64,000 nucleotides of DNA from Effrenium voratum (Eukaryota; Sar; Dinophyceae; Suessiales; Symbiodiniaceae). A program made the position numbers and the translations under genes. Under the pieces are notes generated by a model. That model did not search any database. It was not told the DNA's origin and saw only the letters and a list, made by a program, of their open reading frames with translations. Of this stretch, positions 1 through 12,179 are shown piece after piece; position 1 is the stretch's first letter, and each line of letters opens with the position of its first letter. The DNA lies in NCBI GenBank assembly GCA_963377175.1, contig CAUJNA010000599.1, positions 62,001-126,000 on the forward strand, in the 5' to 3' direction.

Positions 1-856
1 TCGATTCGTTTGGTCTCCAGCTTCGCGTCGATTTCAGCGCCAGCGCCCGTGTCACCAGCAGGAACCTCTCCATCAATCTTCTCGGTCCCCAGCACACCCT
101 GCGCAGCTGTAGAAATCACTACGTTCAGGATTCAGGCCGTTGTCATTATGAAGGCTGCGGGTGGTGGAAAAATGAGTGAACAAACACAACAACATCAACA
201 TCTATCCGTCCAACTGTCTCTTCAACTTCGCGTCCGGCTCAGCACCCGTAGCGCCAGCAGGAACCTCTGCATCAATCTTCTCGGTCTCCAGCACGCCCTG
301 CGCAGCTGTAGAAAATCACTGCGTTCAGGATTCAGGCCGTTGTCATTGTGAAGGGTGCGGGTGGTGGCAAAATGAGTGAAGAAACACAACAACATCTATC
401 CGTCCAACTGTGCCTCGTTGCTCTTCAACTTCGCGTCCGGCTCAGCGCCCGTAGCGCCAGCAGGAACCTCTGCATCAATCTTCTCGGTCTTCAGCACGCC
501 CTGCGCAGCTGTAGAAAATCATAACGTTCTTTGGGGAGGCCGTTGTTATTATGAAGGGTAAGGGTGGTGAATAAAATAAGTGTTGGGTGAACAAAATAAA
601 TTAAAAACATCTACCCGTCCAAAATCGCCTCGTTGCTCTTCAACTTTGCGTCCGGCTCAGCGCCCGAGGCGCCAGCGGAAACCTCTGCATCGATCTTGTC
701 GGTCGGAAGCTTGGCGTGTGCCTCAGCGTCCGCGGCGTGAGCATGAAACTCTTTGTCAATCTTCTCGGTCTCCAGCTTCGCGTCCGTCTTTGAGCCCGCT
801 GCATCCGCGGCACCAGGGCCCTCATGGGCTTCCAGTTCCACATCCTGCAACGTTTC
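1..856 (-). CDS. Acidic Ala/Glu/Lys repeat protein, 3' part, tandemly duplicated exons (partial)
   Basis: I do not recognise this protein. Exons read on the minus strand: 856-629, 500-414, 297 to about 218, and 98 to the window edge. The first encodes 76 residues, and the next three are near-copies of one 29-residue exon built on the motif EKIDAEVPAG followed by AEPDAKLKSNE. The first exon itself holds three diverged repeats of DAKLETEKID. Each intron ends GCGCAG before G, and the donor is GC (AACGAG then GC). Phases are 0 throughout, so exon copies can be added or lost without frame damage. The third copy has lost nine bases including the donor, so its splicing is unclear. The protein would be acidic, low in hydrophobic residues and probably extended or helical. 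The 5' part is unknown; an exon-like stretch at 1859-2029 ends in the same phase and may precede it. The gene continues past the left edge. Confidence 0.6.
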
Positions 857-882
857 CTCAACTTGCCTATGTTTTCAACTTT

Positions 883-1400
883 TGAAGTATGATACTACTT
901 GAGGGTTAAAGGTGAGGGTTTAAAGATTGGTGGAGCAGTTGGTGGAGCTTTATAAGGGACATCAAGATCACTGCCTACGGCCTACGGCGACTCCGCCAGA
1001 CCTAAAGCAGGCACGAAGTACTGTACGGCACTTTAGGCTATTGGGTTGAAGGCTTAGATATTTGTGGACCAAGAGCACTGCCCAAGGCCTACGGCGACTC
1101 CGCCAGACCAAAAGCAGGCATGAAGTATGATACTACTTGAGGGTTAGAGTTGAGGGTTTAAATATTGGTGGAGCAGTTGGTGGAGCTTTATAAGGGACAT
1201 CAAGATCACTGCCTACGGCCTACGGCGACTCCGCCAGACCTAAAGCAGGCACGAAGTACTGTACGGCACTTTAGGCTATTGGCTATTGGGTTGAAGGCTT
1301 AGATTTTTGTGGACCAAGAGCACTGCCCAAGGCCTACGGCGACTCCGCCAGACCAAAAGCAGGCATGAAGTATGATACTACTTGAGGGTTAGAGTTGAGG
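883..1400. repeat. Tandem repeat, about 240-bp unit, 2.2 copies
   Basis: The string GAAGTATGATACTACTTGAG recurs at 883, 1122 and 1367, with the whole intervening sequence conserved. Each unit contains two shorter internal copies of CCTACGGCGACTCCGCCAGAC. It lies between exon-like segments and is probably intronic or intergenic. From 1400 to 1858 I see no further gene, only a short TA tract near 1586. Confidence 0.85.
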
Positions 1401-1858
1401 GTGACGCTTTGGCCAGCACTCATATGAAGCCCCAGCCCTGGCGCCGGGCTAGCGCTGCCGGTGGGATTTACATGATTTAGGTGGGGGCCCGCTTCATTTC
1501 GAAAAGGAAAAGCCAAGACGCAACAGGAATTATGCACGTACTGTATGTAGCTCCTTAGCCGGCCTTTTTGAACGGAAGCCATATGTATATATATATATAA
1601 CATACATCTGCCATCACAAAGGTCCCCTTGCACATGCCCCCCAAGCTAGCAGCTGGCGCCGGTGCTCGGCCCCTTCTTGGGTGAGATTCTTATAACCTTA
1701 CCAATTTCCGGGAATGATTTACATGGACACTCCCACCACTCAACTCACCTACCTGCAAGATAAACTCGGACTCGGAAACATAAAGCAGAGTCAAGATTGC
1801 CAGCCAACTCAACTCAACCTGAAACCGGGGGCCAAAACAAGTGACATCGCCCACGCAC

Positions 1859-2029
1859 CTCCTGCTCGCTGTCACTCCCCCGGCGGGCGGCCATGTCCAG
1901 GATGCTGGGCACTGGCGGTTGTGCTTCCGCGACCGGGACACACTTCAGGAAGAGCTCCGTGTAGTTCTTCACCCTTACCTGATACACAAGCATCCCGAGA
2001 TCCGAGACACGATGCCATCGCAACCACTC
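1859..2029 (-). CDS. Exon-like segment directly downstream of the zinc-ribbon/cupin-like gene
   Basis: The minus strand is open for 57 codons with GC-rich third positions (start EWLRWHRVSD, end RRGSDSEQE). It is bounded by GAAAG before G on the acceptor side and GTGCGTGG on the donor side. It starts only 13 bases after the TAG that ends the neighbouring gene, in another frame. If spliced to the exon at 856, phase 0 matches phase 0 and the acidic tail continues (SEQE joined to ETLQDVELE). It could be the first exon of the acidic repeat gene, or a continuation of the upstream gene past a frameshift or assembly error. Function unknown. Confidence 0.4.
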
Positions 2030-2042
2030 CTTTCAATTGCCA

Positions 2043-3702
2043 CTAGCACTGAAACAGCGAGTCTTCAATAAAGTTGGCCTGGTCGGCCACCATTCGCAAG
2101 GAGGCGTTGCACTGGTCTGGCAAGTGCATCCCGAAGATCCTGCAGAGTGTGGGAGGCAAGCATCGATACGATTGGAACGGGTGCCAGCAAGACCAACCTT
2201 GGACAACCGCACCAGCCATGCCAGCCTCAGGGCCACGTCAGTGTCGTGCACCGCTTTTTCCAGCAGCAGGTACCCGCCCGGCAGCACTAGGACGTCTCCT
2301 GTCCGAAGAAACACTGCGCCCAACGAGGGCATCGCAAGTTCGTCTGGCACGTCTTTCGCCTGGAGCGCCTGCATGTGACGTCGTATGTCTTGCAGGCTCT
2401 CCGTACGCCAGAACGTGGATGCCTCCAGAGCAGAACACGCGATGAGCATCTTGCCTCCGGTGACTTGTAGTCGGATTGTTGGCAGCGCCTGCGCATCAAT
2501 GCCATTGTAGGTGGTCCCCTCGCGGCTGCCCAGCAACCACACACCCCGAAGGCTCTGCATGGCTGTGTCATCCTCGGAGTTCTTCTCAAGTTCAGCCTCC
2601 TGCAAGCTGCAGGGCCCCACCATTATCAACCATAGCTGAAAAGCAAGCAGAACTTGTGGCAAACATTCCGCCTACACCCCTTGCTTGACACCAGAAAACA
2701 AAGCCGAAGTTATTGTCAACAACCGGCGTGCAGCGCATCCAGCGAACGGCAAAAAAAATCACGGGGCTGGAATAACCACCTGCCACCGACATGTGCGCGA
2801 AGATCATTTCCAGGCCAAAGCAAAAGGATGAATGAAATAATGACCTTTGTCAGAATAGCAACCCCAATCCCAAGCAGGTCGTAATGAAATAACCCTAGGT
2901 GCAAAAGTTGTAGATGGGTGTCAGCGTCGGACTGAAGAGTTGTTGGGGGGCAGGGGGACCAGTCAAAATCCAACCCTGGTCTTGTTCCCTTTGACTTGGG
3001 GGGCACGCTCCGTTACGCCAGTCACGCTCAGTCACGCGGAGTCGAAAATAGACTCAATGCAAACGGGGAAGGGTCACGCGCGATTGCGCCCAGGCACGCG
3101 GAATCAATACTCAGCTACACAAACGCTCAGCAGAACTAATAGCACTAAACTCGCATCACGCATGCGTGATCACTTCGCTCGGACTGCGGCAACGGTGCGT
3201 GCGCACCGGTATGCATGGAACGTACCGTGGGATGGTGCTTGCGGGGCCGTGCGTTTGGGCGATCTCATCAAGTGAGCCACACTCTTGTCAAGAATTGGTC
3301 ATTGGAATCTATCCAAATCAGTACTCCCCTCCCATTGGAAAAAGTCAATCCCTGAAGCCGGCCCCAGCCCCCTTAGTTGCCAAAGCATGGAGACGTCAAT
3401 GCCAGCATAGTGTTAGCTTTCGTAATGAAACACACGAGAAAACTAGGAAGATGGTTCGCAAAAGAAAGGCCATTACACCAGCACACACCCCGCATAGCCA
3501 TTAAAAAGCAACGTGTCAACATACTAAAACGGCCCGAAAGTGCATGTTAATCCGCCCTGTTGACCGGCGCCCGGGGACCCCTGAGCTATCAACGGTACAC
3601 TTGGTCCCTTGGATCTATTTCCGAAGTGCGAAGTGCAAAAGAATTGTCAAACGGAGGTTGAGGAACCTTGGTGTGCCCTGGTGACTCTCTCTCTCTCTCT
3701 CC

Positions 3703-3765
<63 letters not shown>

Positions 3766-6700
3766 CTCTCTCTGTTCAATCCGCGCAGCAATGGCCCTTT
3801 TCTCTATCTAGGGTAGTCGTGCTACTCTATATGACAAAGAAGGCCCTAGACCCAAAACTGTCTAATGATCGCATAGAAGTCAATACTCAAGCTCAAGCAA
3901 AGCAAAAGCAGAACCCCCCCTCATCAGAAAGTATATTCTGACAAATCCTCGGATTTGTACGGCGTCCTCTTCATCACGCACCCGGAAAGCGTTTCAAGGC
4001 TAGCGCACTTCGAGGGTATTTACTTGGTCAAGTCAGTGCTCCTGACATATTGATTCACATGACCGCAAATTGGGTGTTTGGATTGATTGGTGGTTTCTGC
4101 CCTTCCTTTCAAAAGCAAATGGGAAGGTATCGTCTAACCGCCTCAACACCCTCTCCAAAGTCAATATTTTTCGGTCTGGCGATGGTTACCACAAGGTGGT
4201 GCGGGCCAGGCCTCAATGCCGCACATGTCGTCCCACGCGGTCGGCACCAGGTTGCGTAGCACGTCGCGCGCCTTGATACTGACCTCCGTGTCTTCCAGGA
4301 AGGCCAAGAGGCGCTGGTCCTGCTTCTCGCCAACCTCGCTTGCGGCGATGTGTTCACGGAACTCTTTCAGGGCGGTGTCCAGGCCCTTCTTGACCTCGTG
4401 GGGCTCCGAGCACTGCTTGATGACTTGCCGACCTTTCCGCACCTAGCGTCCACGGCTACGCGCCGGATTTTTTTTGACTGACTTCCCCTCAGCCTCAAGA
4501 TTTGTTTTCGGTTGATGGTTCATCCCCAAGGCGCGCTGAATTCCCAAAATGAATGTGGGATCTGTGGTGGCATGGTTACAGCTGACACCGCATTAAAAGC
4601 CCAGGCACGACCAAGGGAACGTCAGGCTGCAGCGCCCCCAAGCCATCCTCCGGAGCCTGGGTGTTCGGGTTGGAGACCACCCGGATTGGCCGTTTGTCCA
4701 GGATGTGCTTGAAGTGCTTCATTGCGTCGCAGTCGTCGTTGGTGACACACTTGCTGAAATTGGCCCGCCCAATCCTCACATTCGTTGGGAAGTTGAGACT
4801 GCTGCGTGGCGTGATTTAGCATGTTTTCCATAAACACGCAGTGACGCGCATCATGATCACAAGCGGCACTCTGCGTAAACACGCACATACATTTGGTCCA
4901 GAAGTCCAGAACACAACTTGCACCCCGATGATATAACGTCAATCATCCCACGTTGAAGTTCGTCAACCGTAAATGCTCCAACCCTTCATGCCGCAGTTGC
5001 AGTTGGTCAATTTGAATTGAGAAACAGGACACACAGCCAAAACATCGACCAAGCTTCAAACTGAAAAATAGCGAGATGGTTTGGCAAGAAAAGGTCTCAT
5101 TGGCCTGGCAACGTAACGTTGAATGGTTGGCAACAAGGAATTGCAAAGAACGTGCACACCAAGGCGCAGAGTTCCCACTTTACCTGGCTTTTGGTTGGCC
5201 TTCGCCGCAAGTTTGTCTCTGGCCTTGGTCACCGCCTTCTGCATGTTGAGCAGCTCGTTCACGCATTTGCGAAGAGCAGCGGCTAACAGCTTGGTATCCT
5301 TCGCCTGCTGCGTCAGAACCTTCATCTTGTTGCGGCACTCCTCCCGCATCTCGGAATCATCGAAGTGGTCGGCCCGCTTGAACATGCTAGCGACCACCGC
5401 GCCAGGGGCATACTCATGCATGGCGGCATCGTTTTTTAAGGCTTTCTCCAGATCCTCCTGCCACCTCATCACATCTTGCTCACCCAGCTGCTGTGGGGAC
5501 GACCCCGTCGACCCGCCTCCTGACATGGTTTATAACTCAATCCTTTAACCCCGTGTAATCCGTGACTGGTTTCGGCGATTTGGTGGGGCACAGCTGTGCT
5601 TTCGCGTTACTGCTTTCAACCGTGTTTCCGAGAGAAGTACGTGCAGGAACAACGGAATGCTAACATGCCCCAAAATTCCCAAAAGCACCTTTCCAGGTCC
5701 AGGCCACCCAAAGATCACTCGGCGCCTGCATCGGGATTTCCCAGCGCAAGTGTGCACAAGTGCTTGCGGGTAGCCAGGGTGTAGCAGCACTTTAGAATCC
5801 CAGCTTCGTCTCCAAGATCCTTCATGTGCAGGACCCTCTCAGCTGGAACGTCCTGAGCATCCCGCAGCTGCACAAACTTGTCCCACAAGTCAGTGTTGTT
5901 CTCTGCGAACTTGTCAGCCATAGCGACGGCCTGTTGCAACGCTGCGTAGGTAAAGCGGTACGTCGCATCCAGGCGCGCGGTATGCTGGCTCCTGCACGGC
6001 CAAGATGGAACTTGACAAAACATGTCTGAGCACCCGACTCAATGGCACGTAGTGTTTCTTAATGATAAATCCAAAGGTTTGTCCATAAGCTTATACCGCG
6101 TGTCTAACTTCGTTGGTTTGAGCGTATTTCAGGATGAGTAGTGATGAATAGAATGATTGGCAAAGGCTTCGGCTCCGCGGCTCCAACTGTCAGAAAGTGA
6201 AAGAAGACACAAGAATTTGAAAGCTGGCAGCTCAACTTCGACCCGCGCAGACTCCTCAACAAGCTCAAGTCAACGAGCTTCTCCGGGCGCTTTGCCTTCT
6301 TCTTGGCAGCGCTGGCAGCGCTTTTCTTCTCCTTTTCGGAGAGTGTCCCGGCCGACCCGGCTGGCACCAAATCGCATTCGGGCTCCACGTACTTGAGGGC
6401 ACGGATGAACTCGGAGTCTGCCGTAAGGCTGACCTAGGCAGGGTGCTCTCAGGCCGAATTGCTCGGGCGCTAAACAGAACTGGGGTTGGAGACAAGAACG
6501 TCACCTAGCAGCAAGCAGGTGTGCAAGATTGCAGGAATGTGCTGGTGGTGTGGGGCGGGGGCGGGCCAGCGGGGAACTGAGTACAACGTTCCCTTCCACA
6601 GATACACGACCACCTTTCCCTTGGAAGATTGAACGCAAACCAATTGCTGAGAACTCAACACCAGCCATTTGCTTGAGTCCCCTGAAAAAATATCCAGTAG

Positions 6701-7780
6701 TGACAAGGTGAACTTTCGTGATTTGTTAAAAGCTTGAATGCCGAGGCGCAAAGCCACTCACACGCTTGGCCATCGCCTGGATGGTGCCAGCCGTCACCTT
6801 GTTCGTCGTGAAGCTCTGGCTCATCGACTTGGCGTGTTCCTTGGCCTCGTACGCCTGCTTCTTCAGCCCCGTGCGTACCTCGGGCTCTTCTTCTGAGCAA
6901 ACGGCCATCACTGAAACGCAACATTGAAAGAAAAGCGGAATTCAAAAGCTTGCTGCCAAATATGACGAGATGCCCACACACTATCCACTGTCTTCATTTC
7001 GCCACTCTTCATGTCTTCTATCTCCTGGGCCTCGAACTTGTCCGGGTTCTTGCAATCGCCTCAGGTGGAGGCTTGGTCAAGCATCAAGAATAACAACGGC
7101 ATGCGGGTATGCGACAAAACCAACCATGGCATACCATGGCGTATAAAGTCAGTTTCAAGCTTTGCGGGTAGCGCTGCAAAGGCCCGGCCCAATCAAGTCA
7201 AGGCATCATTGCCTCACCCACTGACACTGGCAGGTCTGCCAAGTCACGCTTCCAAGCTGCCAAAACGTCTTGCGAGGACAGCCTGTCCTCCTCTGGGACT
7301 TTCAGCGTGAACCACTCCTGCGGAGTGCGCCGGTATGAGTCGGCATGAGGAGTTCAAATTGGTGAAAACAAGACTGACTGGACGGGGTGTACTGCAAAAA
7401 CAAAACATAATATCCTTGTACTCTGTGAAGCTCATGAGCTTCATCTTGGCCGCGAGGCGGCTGCCTCGCAGTTCCGTTCGAGTGTCTGCGAAGCTCGCCA
7501 GGTTGAACTTTGAGCTCAAGTAGCCTCCCGACGTCACGCTCTCCTCCGACTGTTTGATGATCTTGCTATACTCATCTGGGGCGCTCGTCCTGAGGCTCTT
7601 GAACCAGGTTTTTAGCCCGTCGTCGGCCTTGCTCAAGATGCTCCGGACTCGTGCGCTGCAGCTGTGGCAGTGCTCCGCGAGCTTGTACTTCTTCTTGTCA
7701 TGCGTGTAGCTCTGGTTGCACACAGAGCACGCAGCAGCCACATCGGCCTCAGCATCGGGGGGATCCACGATGAGCGCCAT
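2043..7780 (-). CDS. Uncharacterised protein of about 790 aa with CxxC-CxxC N-terminus and cupin-like C-terminus
   Basis: No named family recognised. Exons, 5' to 3': 7780-7415, 7317-7218, 7059-6982, 6910-6762, 6433-6243, 5991-5726, 5519-5184, 4798-4609, 4442-4212, 2599-2226, 2139-2043 (stop TAG). The start is the ATG of MALIVDPPD. Near residues 18-41 are two CxxC pairs 16 residues apart (CSVC and CHSC), suggesting a zinc ribbon. The middle is helical and charged, with a Lys-rich stretch (AAKKKAKRPEK) that could be a nuclear signal. The last two exons contain TGDVLVLPGGYLLLEK, reminiscent of the metal-binding strand of cupin/JmjC-like folds, but no full HxD/E...H set is evident. Phases agree at every junction except 5184/4798, where a donor shift or a missed microexon is needed. 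Donors are GA (exon 1), GC (exons 6, 9 and 10) and GT elsewhere. The intron from 4211 to 2600 is the largest. The exon structure is well supported; the function is not. Confidence 0.75.
3684..3772. repeat. (CT)n microsatellite
   Basis: About 90 bp of almost pure CT dinucleotide with a few interruptions. It lies inside the large intron 4211-2600 of the neighbouring minus-strand gene; there the transcript would carry an AG-rich tract. Confidence 0.95.
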
Positions 7781-8254
7781 GACCGAGGTCGAAGCAGAGT
7801 CGCTGCAACCAGAGAACCAGAGCAGTTGCAACAGACATCCATGTTGCGCCCTTGTGTCAATGTCAAGTTCAAGCACCTGCTGACAACAGGTGTTCACAGC
7901 TCAGGGTTCAAAGTTCAGAGCTCTGACTCAGGCAGGCAGATCTGTCAGTTGCACCATCACTCGCTCACAAAGCACACCTTATTTTGTTGGGGGCGCTGGG
8001 CTCTCCTGCGCCGGCGCATGCCGGCTAGATTCGCTTGAAGTGGCTAGGATCAAGGAGGGCGTTGGACAGCAGCATAGGAGGAAACATCTGCATGACTGCC
8101 TCGCTTGCGAAGAAGGCCACGAGCCGCCTACAGACATTCCAGTTGACCGTTTGGTGCACATTACCATGCTTTAAACTGCGGAGTGCATCTGCTAAGCAGT
8201 TTGGCGTCGCTGTTGCCATCTGAAGTGACACTGGCTTATCTACGACTGGTGTCT

Positions 8255-8680
8255 ACACACACACACAGGCACACGCACACGCACACACACAAACACACAA
8301 ACACACAAACACACAAACACACAAACACACAAACACACAAACACACAAACACACAAACACACAAACACACAAACACACAAACACACAAACACACAAACAC
8401 ACAAACACACAAACACACAAACACACAAACACACAAACACACAAACACACAAACACACAAACACACAAACACACAAACACACAAACACACAAACACACAA
8501 ACACACAAACACACAAACACACACAACACACACACACAAAACACACAAACACACAAACACACAAACACACAAACACACAAACACACAAACACACAAACAC
8601 ACAAACACACAAACACACAAACACACAAACACACAAACACACAAACACACAAACACACAAACACACAAACACACAAACAC

Positions 8681-8715
<35 letters not shown>

Positions 8716-9090
8716 CACACAGACACACAGACACAGACACAGACACAGACACAGACACAGACACACACCCACACCCACAGCCACACCCACACCCACACCC
8801 ACACCCCCACCCGCACACGCACACGCACACGCACACGCACACGCACACGCACCCGCACCCGCACACGCACACGCACACGCACACGCGCACGCGCACGCGC
8901 ACGCGCACGCGCACGCGCACGCGCACGCACACCCATACCCACACCCACACCCACACGCACACGCACACGCGCACGCGCACGCGCACGCGCACGCGCACGC
9001 GCACGCGCACGCGCACGCACACGCACACGCACACGCACACGCACACGCAAGCGCACGCGCACGCGCACATGCAGACACGGACCCCGGACG
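8255..9090. repeat. CA-rich compound satellite with ordered blocks
   Basis: About 830 bp built only of CA-type words. The order is: an 8-bp AAACACAC block (roughly 8285-8690, broken once near 8520 by pure CA), CACAGA repeats (about 8720-8765), CCCACA repeats, then GCACAC and GCGCAC blocks to about 9065. The long open frames across it on both strands are a by-product of the repeat. The flank 7781-8254 shows no gene. Confidence 0.95.
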
Positions 9091-10518
9091 CACACACATG
9101 TGAGTCCCAAATCTCAAATCTCAAAACAAGCAATGACAATGACCGTGAATGTGTCTCCCAATTTAGTAAGTCAGACTTACACCTCCAGCAACACCATGAC
9201 AACGTATGGAGTAAAACGGGTTTCATCGACAACATGTTGGAAGCACGCTCGTCCTTCAGCAATCTTGCAAATGCACTGCGTGCCGCATGCCGCAGTACAG
9301 TTCTTCCAACGAATGCACTCGTGGAACCATGGTTGAAGTGTTGCCCTAACCTGGAGAGTTCCCAAGCATGTTAATCCTTCGAATCCTCGACAGAAAACAT
9401 GCGCCTGGCCAACCGTCCAGGGTCGGGTCGTTCATGTGGCGGGCGCGGAGGCAGACAAGCCTGTCAGCAGCACAAGGAGCACATACTGCTGTGGGAGGGG
9501 ACTTTCATTTGATGTTGCCCGCGTAACCAAAGGGCGAAAGGCAGTGACTTGGGGCTTCATCCATGCGTCGCATGCGGTTGTCAGGTTGTACTTAAAGTAA
9601 CACACACAACCAACACAACTGTAGGCCTGTGTTTCCCAAACCGCAAGCCAGCACCGACACCCAACAAGGGAAACAAATCCGAACATGCTTCCAGCGACAA
9701 AATGGGCAGATCCACTTGAAGGAACATCATGACGCATTCCAGATTGCTAATTTGTCAGTGTCAATGCACTCATCCTACCAGGGACACCTTACTTTGTCAA
9801 AAAGACATCAGTGATGTCAAGCCCGGCAGCCTGGCTGGGCAGTCTGGGCAATCGTCCAAAATGGTGTAGTCGAGATCAAGGCAGCGCAGCCTGTCGGCAG
9901 TGCAGCCAACGGGAAAACCAACATCATGGATGAACAAGGGCTCCCGGAACAGACAACAAAGGGAAGTCGAACAACGCCTGGGCGGGCAGTTTCTCCCTGG
10001 AGTTTGTCCCTACGCAGTCCAACCAACAAACACCCCTGCCAAACCGCAACTTGTCAACACATAAGTTTGAATGGATGTTCGGAGTCTTGAAGCCCTTTCG
10101 CCTTGTCTGTGTCACCGTGCATGTCACTGTGTCACTATATCCAAAACATGCCAACGTTTCCACGGCTTGCCTTTGGTCAATGTGTCGTTTCACTTTCAAC
10201 TGCTATGGCCAGCGAACCGCGCCTGCGGGCGTCAGCAGCCATTCAGTCAGGAGGAAATCTTGCCGCCTGTCAAAGGTCGCTGCGCGACAACTCACAGGGT
10301 TGCAGCAAATGTAGGTGAGCAAGCACGCACAGCTGCGCTTTTTATCATCTCCGGCCCCGGTTCAAGCCTGAGGGGAAAGCCAAGGGAGTCGGCGTCGGTT
10401 CTTATAGACGAGAAACTGCAATCCCTCTTTCTGCGAACTTAGAAATGGTTTCTGTGAAGGCAAACAACTGGTTCTTAGAACGGCCCACATTAAGGCTCTG
10501 CAAAGCATGCTGAGCAGG
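9091..10518. other. Intergenic stretch without recognised gene
   Basis: Frames are short, base composition is even, and I see no exon-like frame bounded by splice motifs on either strand. It probably holds the 3' flank of the small membrane-protein gene and the promoter side of the gene to its left. Confidence 0.5.
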
Positions 10519-10999
10519 CTAACTCTTCAGCGTCGCTCCGACCCCGGCTAAGGCCCAAGCAAAGCCAAAGGCGGCGGTCATTGCTCAGGCGGTGAAGGGC
10601 CAGCCCTGGTTTTTCTGGCAAGAAAGCCCCAAGCCTCAGCCGCCTCACCCTCGCTTCCTGGTCCGGAGAGCCAAGCCGAACAGCGTCCCCAGGAGGAACG
10701 ACAGCAAGCTGTAGCCGATCGAACGGATAATCTCCTGGATGGCTCAACACGACATGCAAAAGGTTTGCGGCTTCACAGAAAAAAAACACATCCTCCAGAA
10801 AGCGGAAAAGCTAAAGATCCAACCGATCATATAGCAGCCAATTCTCCTTTCTCAACGCAGTCAAGTGCATCTGGCAGCCCGGGCATGTCAAAGTGCGCCG
10901 AGCGACATCCCAAAGACGCATCTTGAACTCCTGCACCAGCTCCTGCACTTCATCAGTGTGATCCTCGCCGCCCATCTGACTGCCACCGTTGCTTGCCAT
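10519..10999 (-). CDS. Small membrane protein with CxxC motif and hydrophobic hairpin
   Basis: Exon 1 (10999-10847) starts at ATG and gives 51 residues: an acidic N-terminus, an amphipathic helix (VQELVQEFKMRLWDVARR) and a CPGC motif. Exon 2 (10734 to about 10652) joins in phase 0 through a GA donor (AAG before GAGAAT) to an acceptor ending CCAG. It encodes a transmembrane segment (GYSLLSFLLGTLFGLAL) closed by a basic RTRK. A last exon near 10586-10519 in one frame gives a second Gly/Ala-rich hydrophobic helix (TAAFGFAWALAGVG) and TAG. This requires another GA donor; a GT donor would instead give a non-hydrophobic tail ending near 10490. Total is about 100 residues. Two short helices around a basic turn recall the mitochondrial inner-membrane MICOS subunit Mic10, but the resemblance is weak and the call tentative. 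Confidence 0.55.
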
Positions 11000-11224
11000 G
11001 CCAGCTGGTCCGCGCAGGTTGTGTGATGGAGAGCACGCGTCTTTTGAGCCAGACCGCGGAAAATGCAATGTTGCACTCTTTAGATTTCGGGCGCAACTAT
11101 ACCTTCGAAAATCATTGAGCCCAAGGCCAACCTCAGCATTTAAGAAGTCCGACACAAACAGGCACGTCCCACCATGGTGTCGCGAGACACGTCCTGATCT
11201 CCCACCCACCTAAGTCCGCCAAGC

Positions 11225-11440
11225 ACTTGGCAGCCCGGTCCACCCGGCTCCCGGCACCGGATTCCCGGATTCCGGCGGCCGGATTCCGCCACCGGATTCC
11301 CGGATTCCGGCGGCCGGATTCCGGCACCGGATTCCCGGATTCCGGCCGCCGGATTCCGGCACCGGATTCCCGGACTCCGGCCGCCGGATTCCGGCCGCCG
11401 GATTCCCGGATTCCGGCCGCCGGATACCGGCGAGCCTGGT
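11225..11440. repeat. CCGGATTCCGG minisatellite
   Basis: About seven imperfect copies of a 20-35 bp unit made of GGATTCCGG and CACCGGATTCCC words. It is rich in partial palindromes (CCGGATTCCGG), so single strands could fold back. It lies upstream of the small membrane-protein gene. The rest of 11000-12180 has no supported gene. Confidence 0.9.
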
Positions 11441-12179
11441 GCGTCTGCTGCGGGCTGCCTGCTAGCAGAAGCAGCAGCAGGGCCGCCTGCAAATAGGTGA
11501 CAGAGTCAGCGCACGCAACAAAAAGCTGGTAACAGCCAAATACGATGAAGCCAAATCATGCCAGACCGCGCAATTAGATACGCTAGCTCTGTGTTGCCTG
11601 ACATGTGCGTCTAAGACACTGCTCTTGGGCTTGCTTGTTTTTTAAATCTTGGGAGCCGTTTTGCGAAGGGTTGACTGTCAGACTTGTTAAATATATTTGT
11701 TTTCACATGCGTCTCATTCACACAACCACGACTGGGCCAGCTTTCGGTGTAGCGCCTGTTGATTCCTGAAGGCTCTCCACAGATCGTCTCAAGCTGGCAC
11801 TCGCTTCATAGACGCCAGTCCACGGCCGCCACGGCCGTCGTCGGCATTCGCACACGCCGGGCCCACAAAATGCGTGACAATTGGGAAACCACGTGTGTAC
11901 TAAGCATGTGCCATGGTTCCTGTCGCTGGCCTACCTACTCATGTCACACGCTGGGCTTGACTAACCACACACTCAAGCTGTTCAACCGCTGTCAGTGGCC
12001 ACCAAACTCAAGACTGTGAGTGGGGGAAGCCGTGCAATGACAACACCGACAAACAAAAGTAACAAAAGGCAGTCAACCCCAAAAACTTCTCGAAACCTTG
12101 CCGAGTCGACCAGATTTGCGGTCATGCCAACAACATTTCTTGCCGGATCGACAACTTCCATTTGTTCCAGTGAGAATTT

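Noticed and set aside
8183..9262. Open frames of about 290-340 codons over the CA satellite on both strands
   Set aside because: Pure dipeptide polymers (Thr-His, Cys-Val, Ala-His) produced by a stop-free simple repeat; no flanking exon signal.
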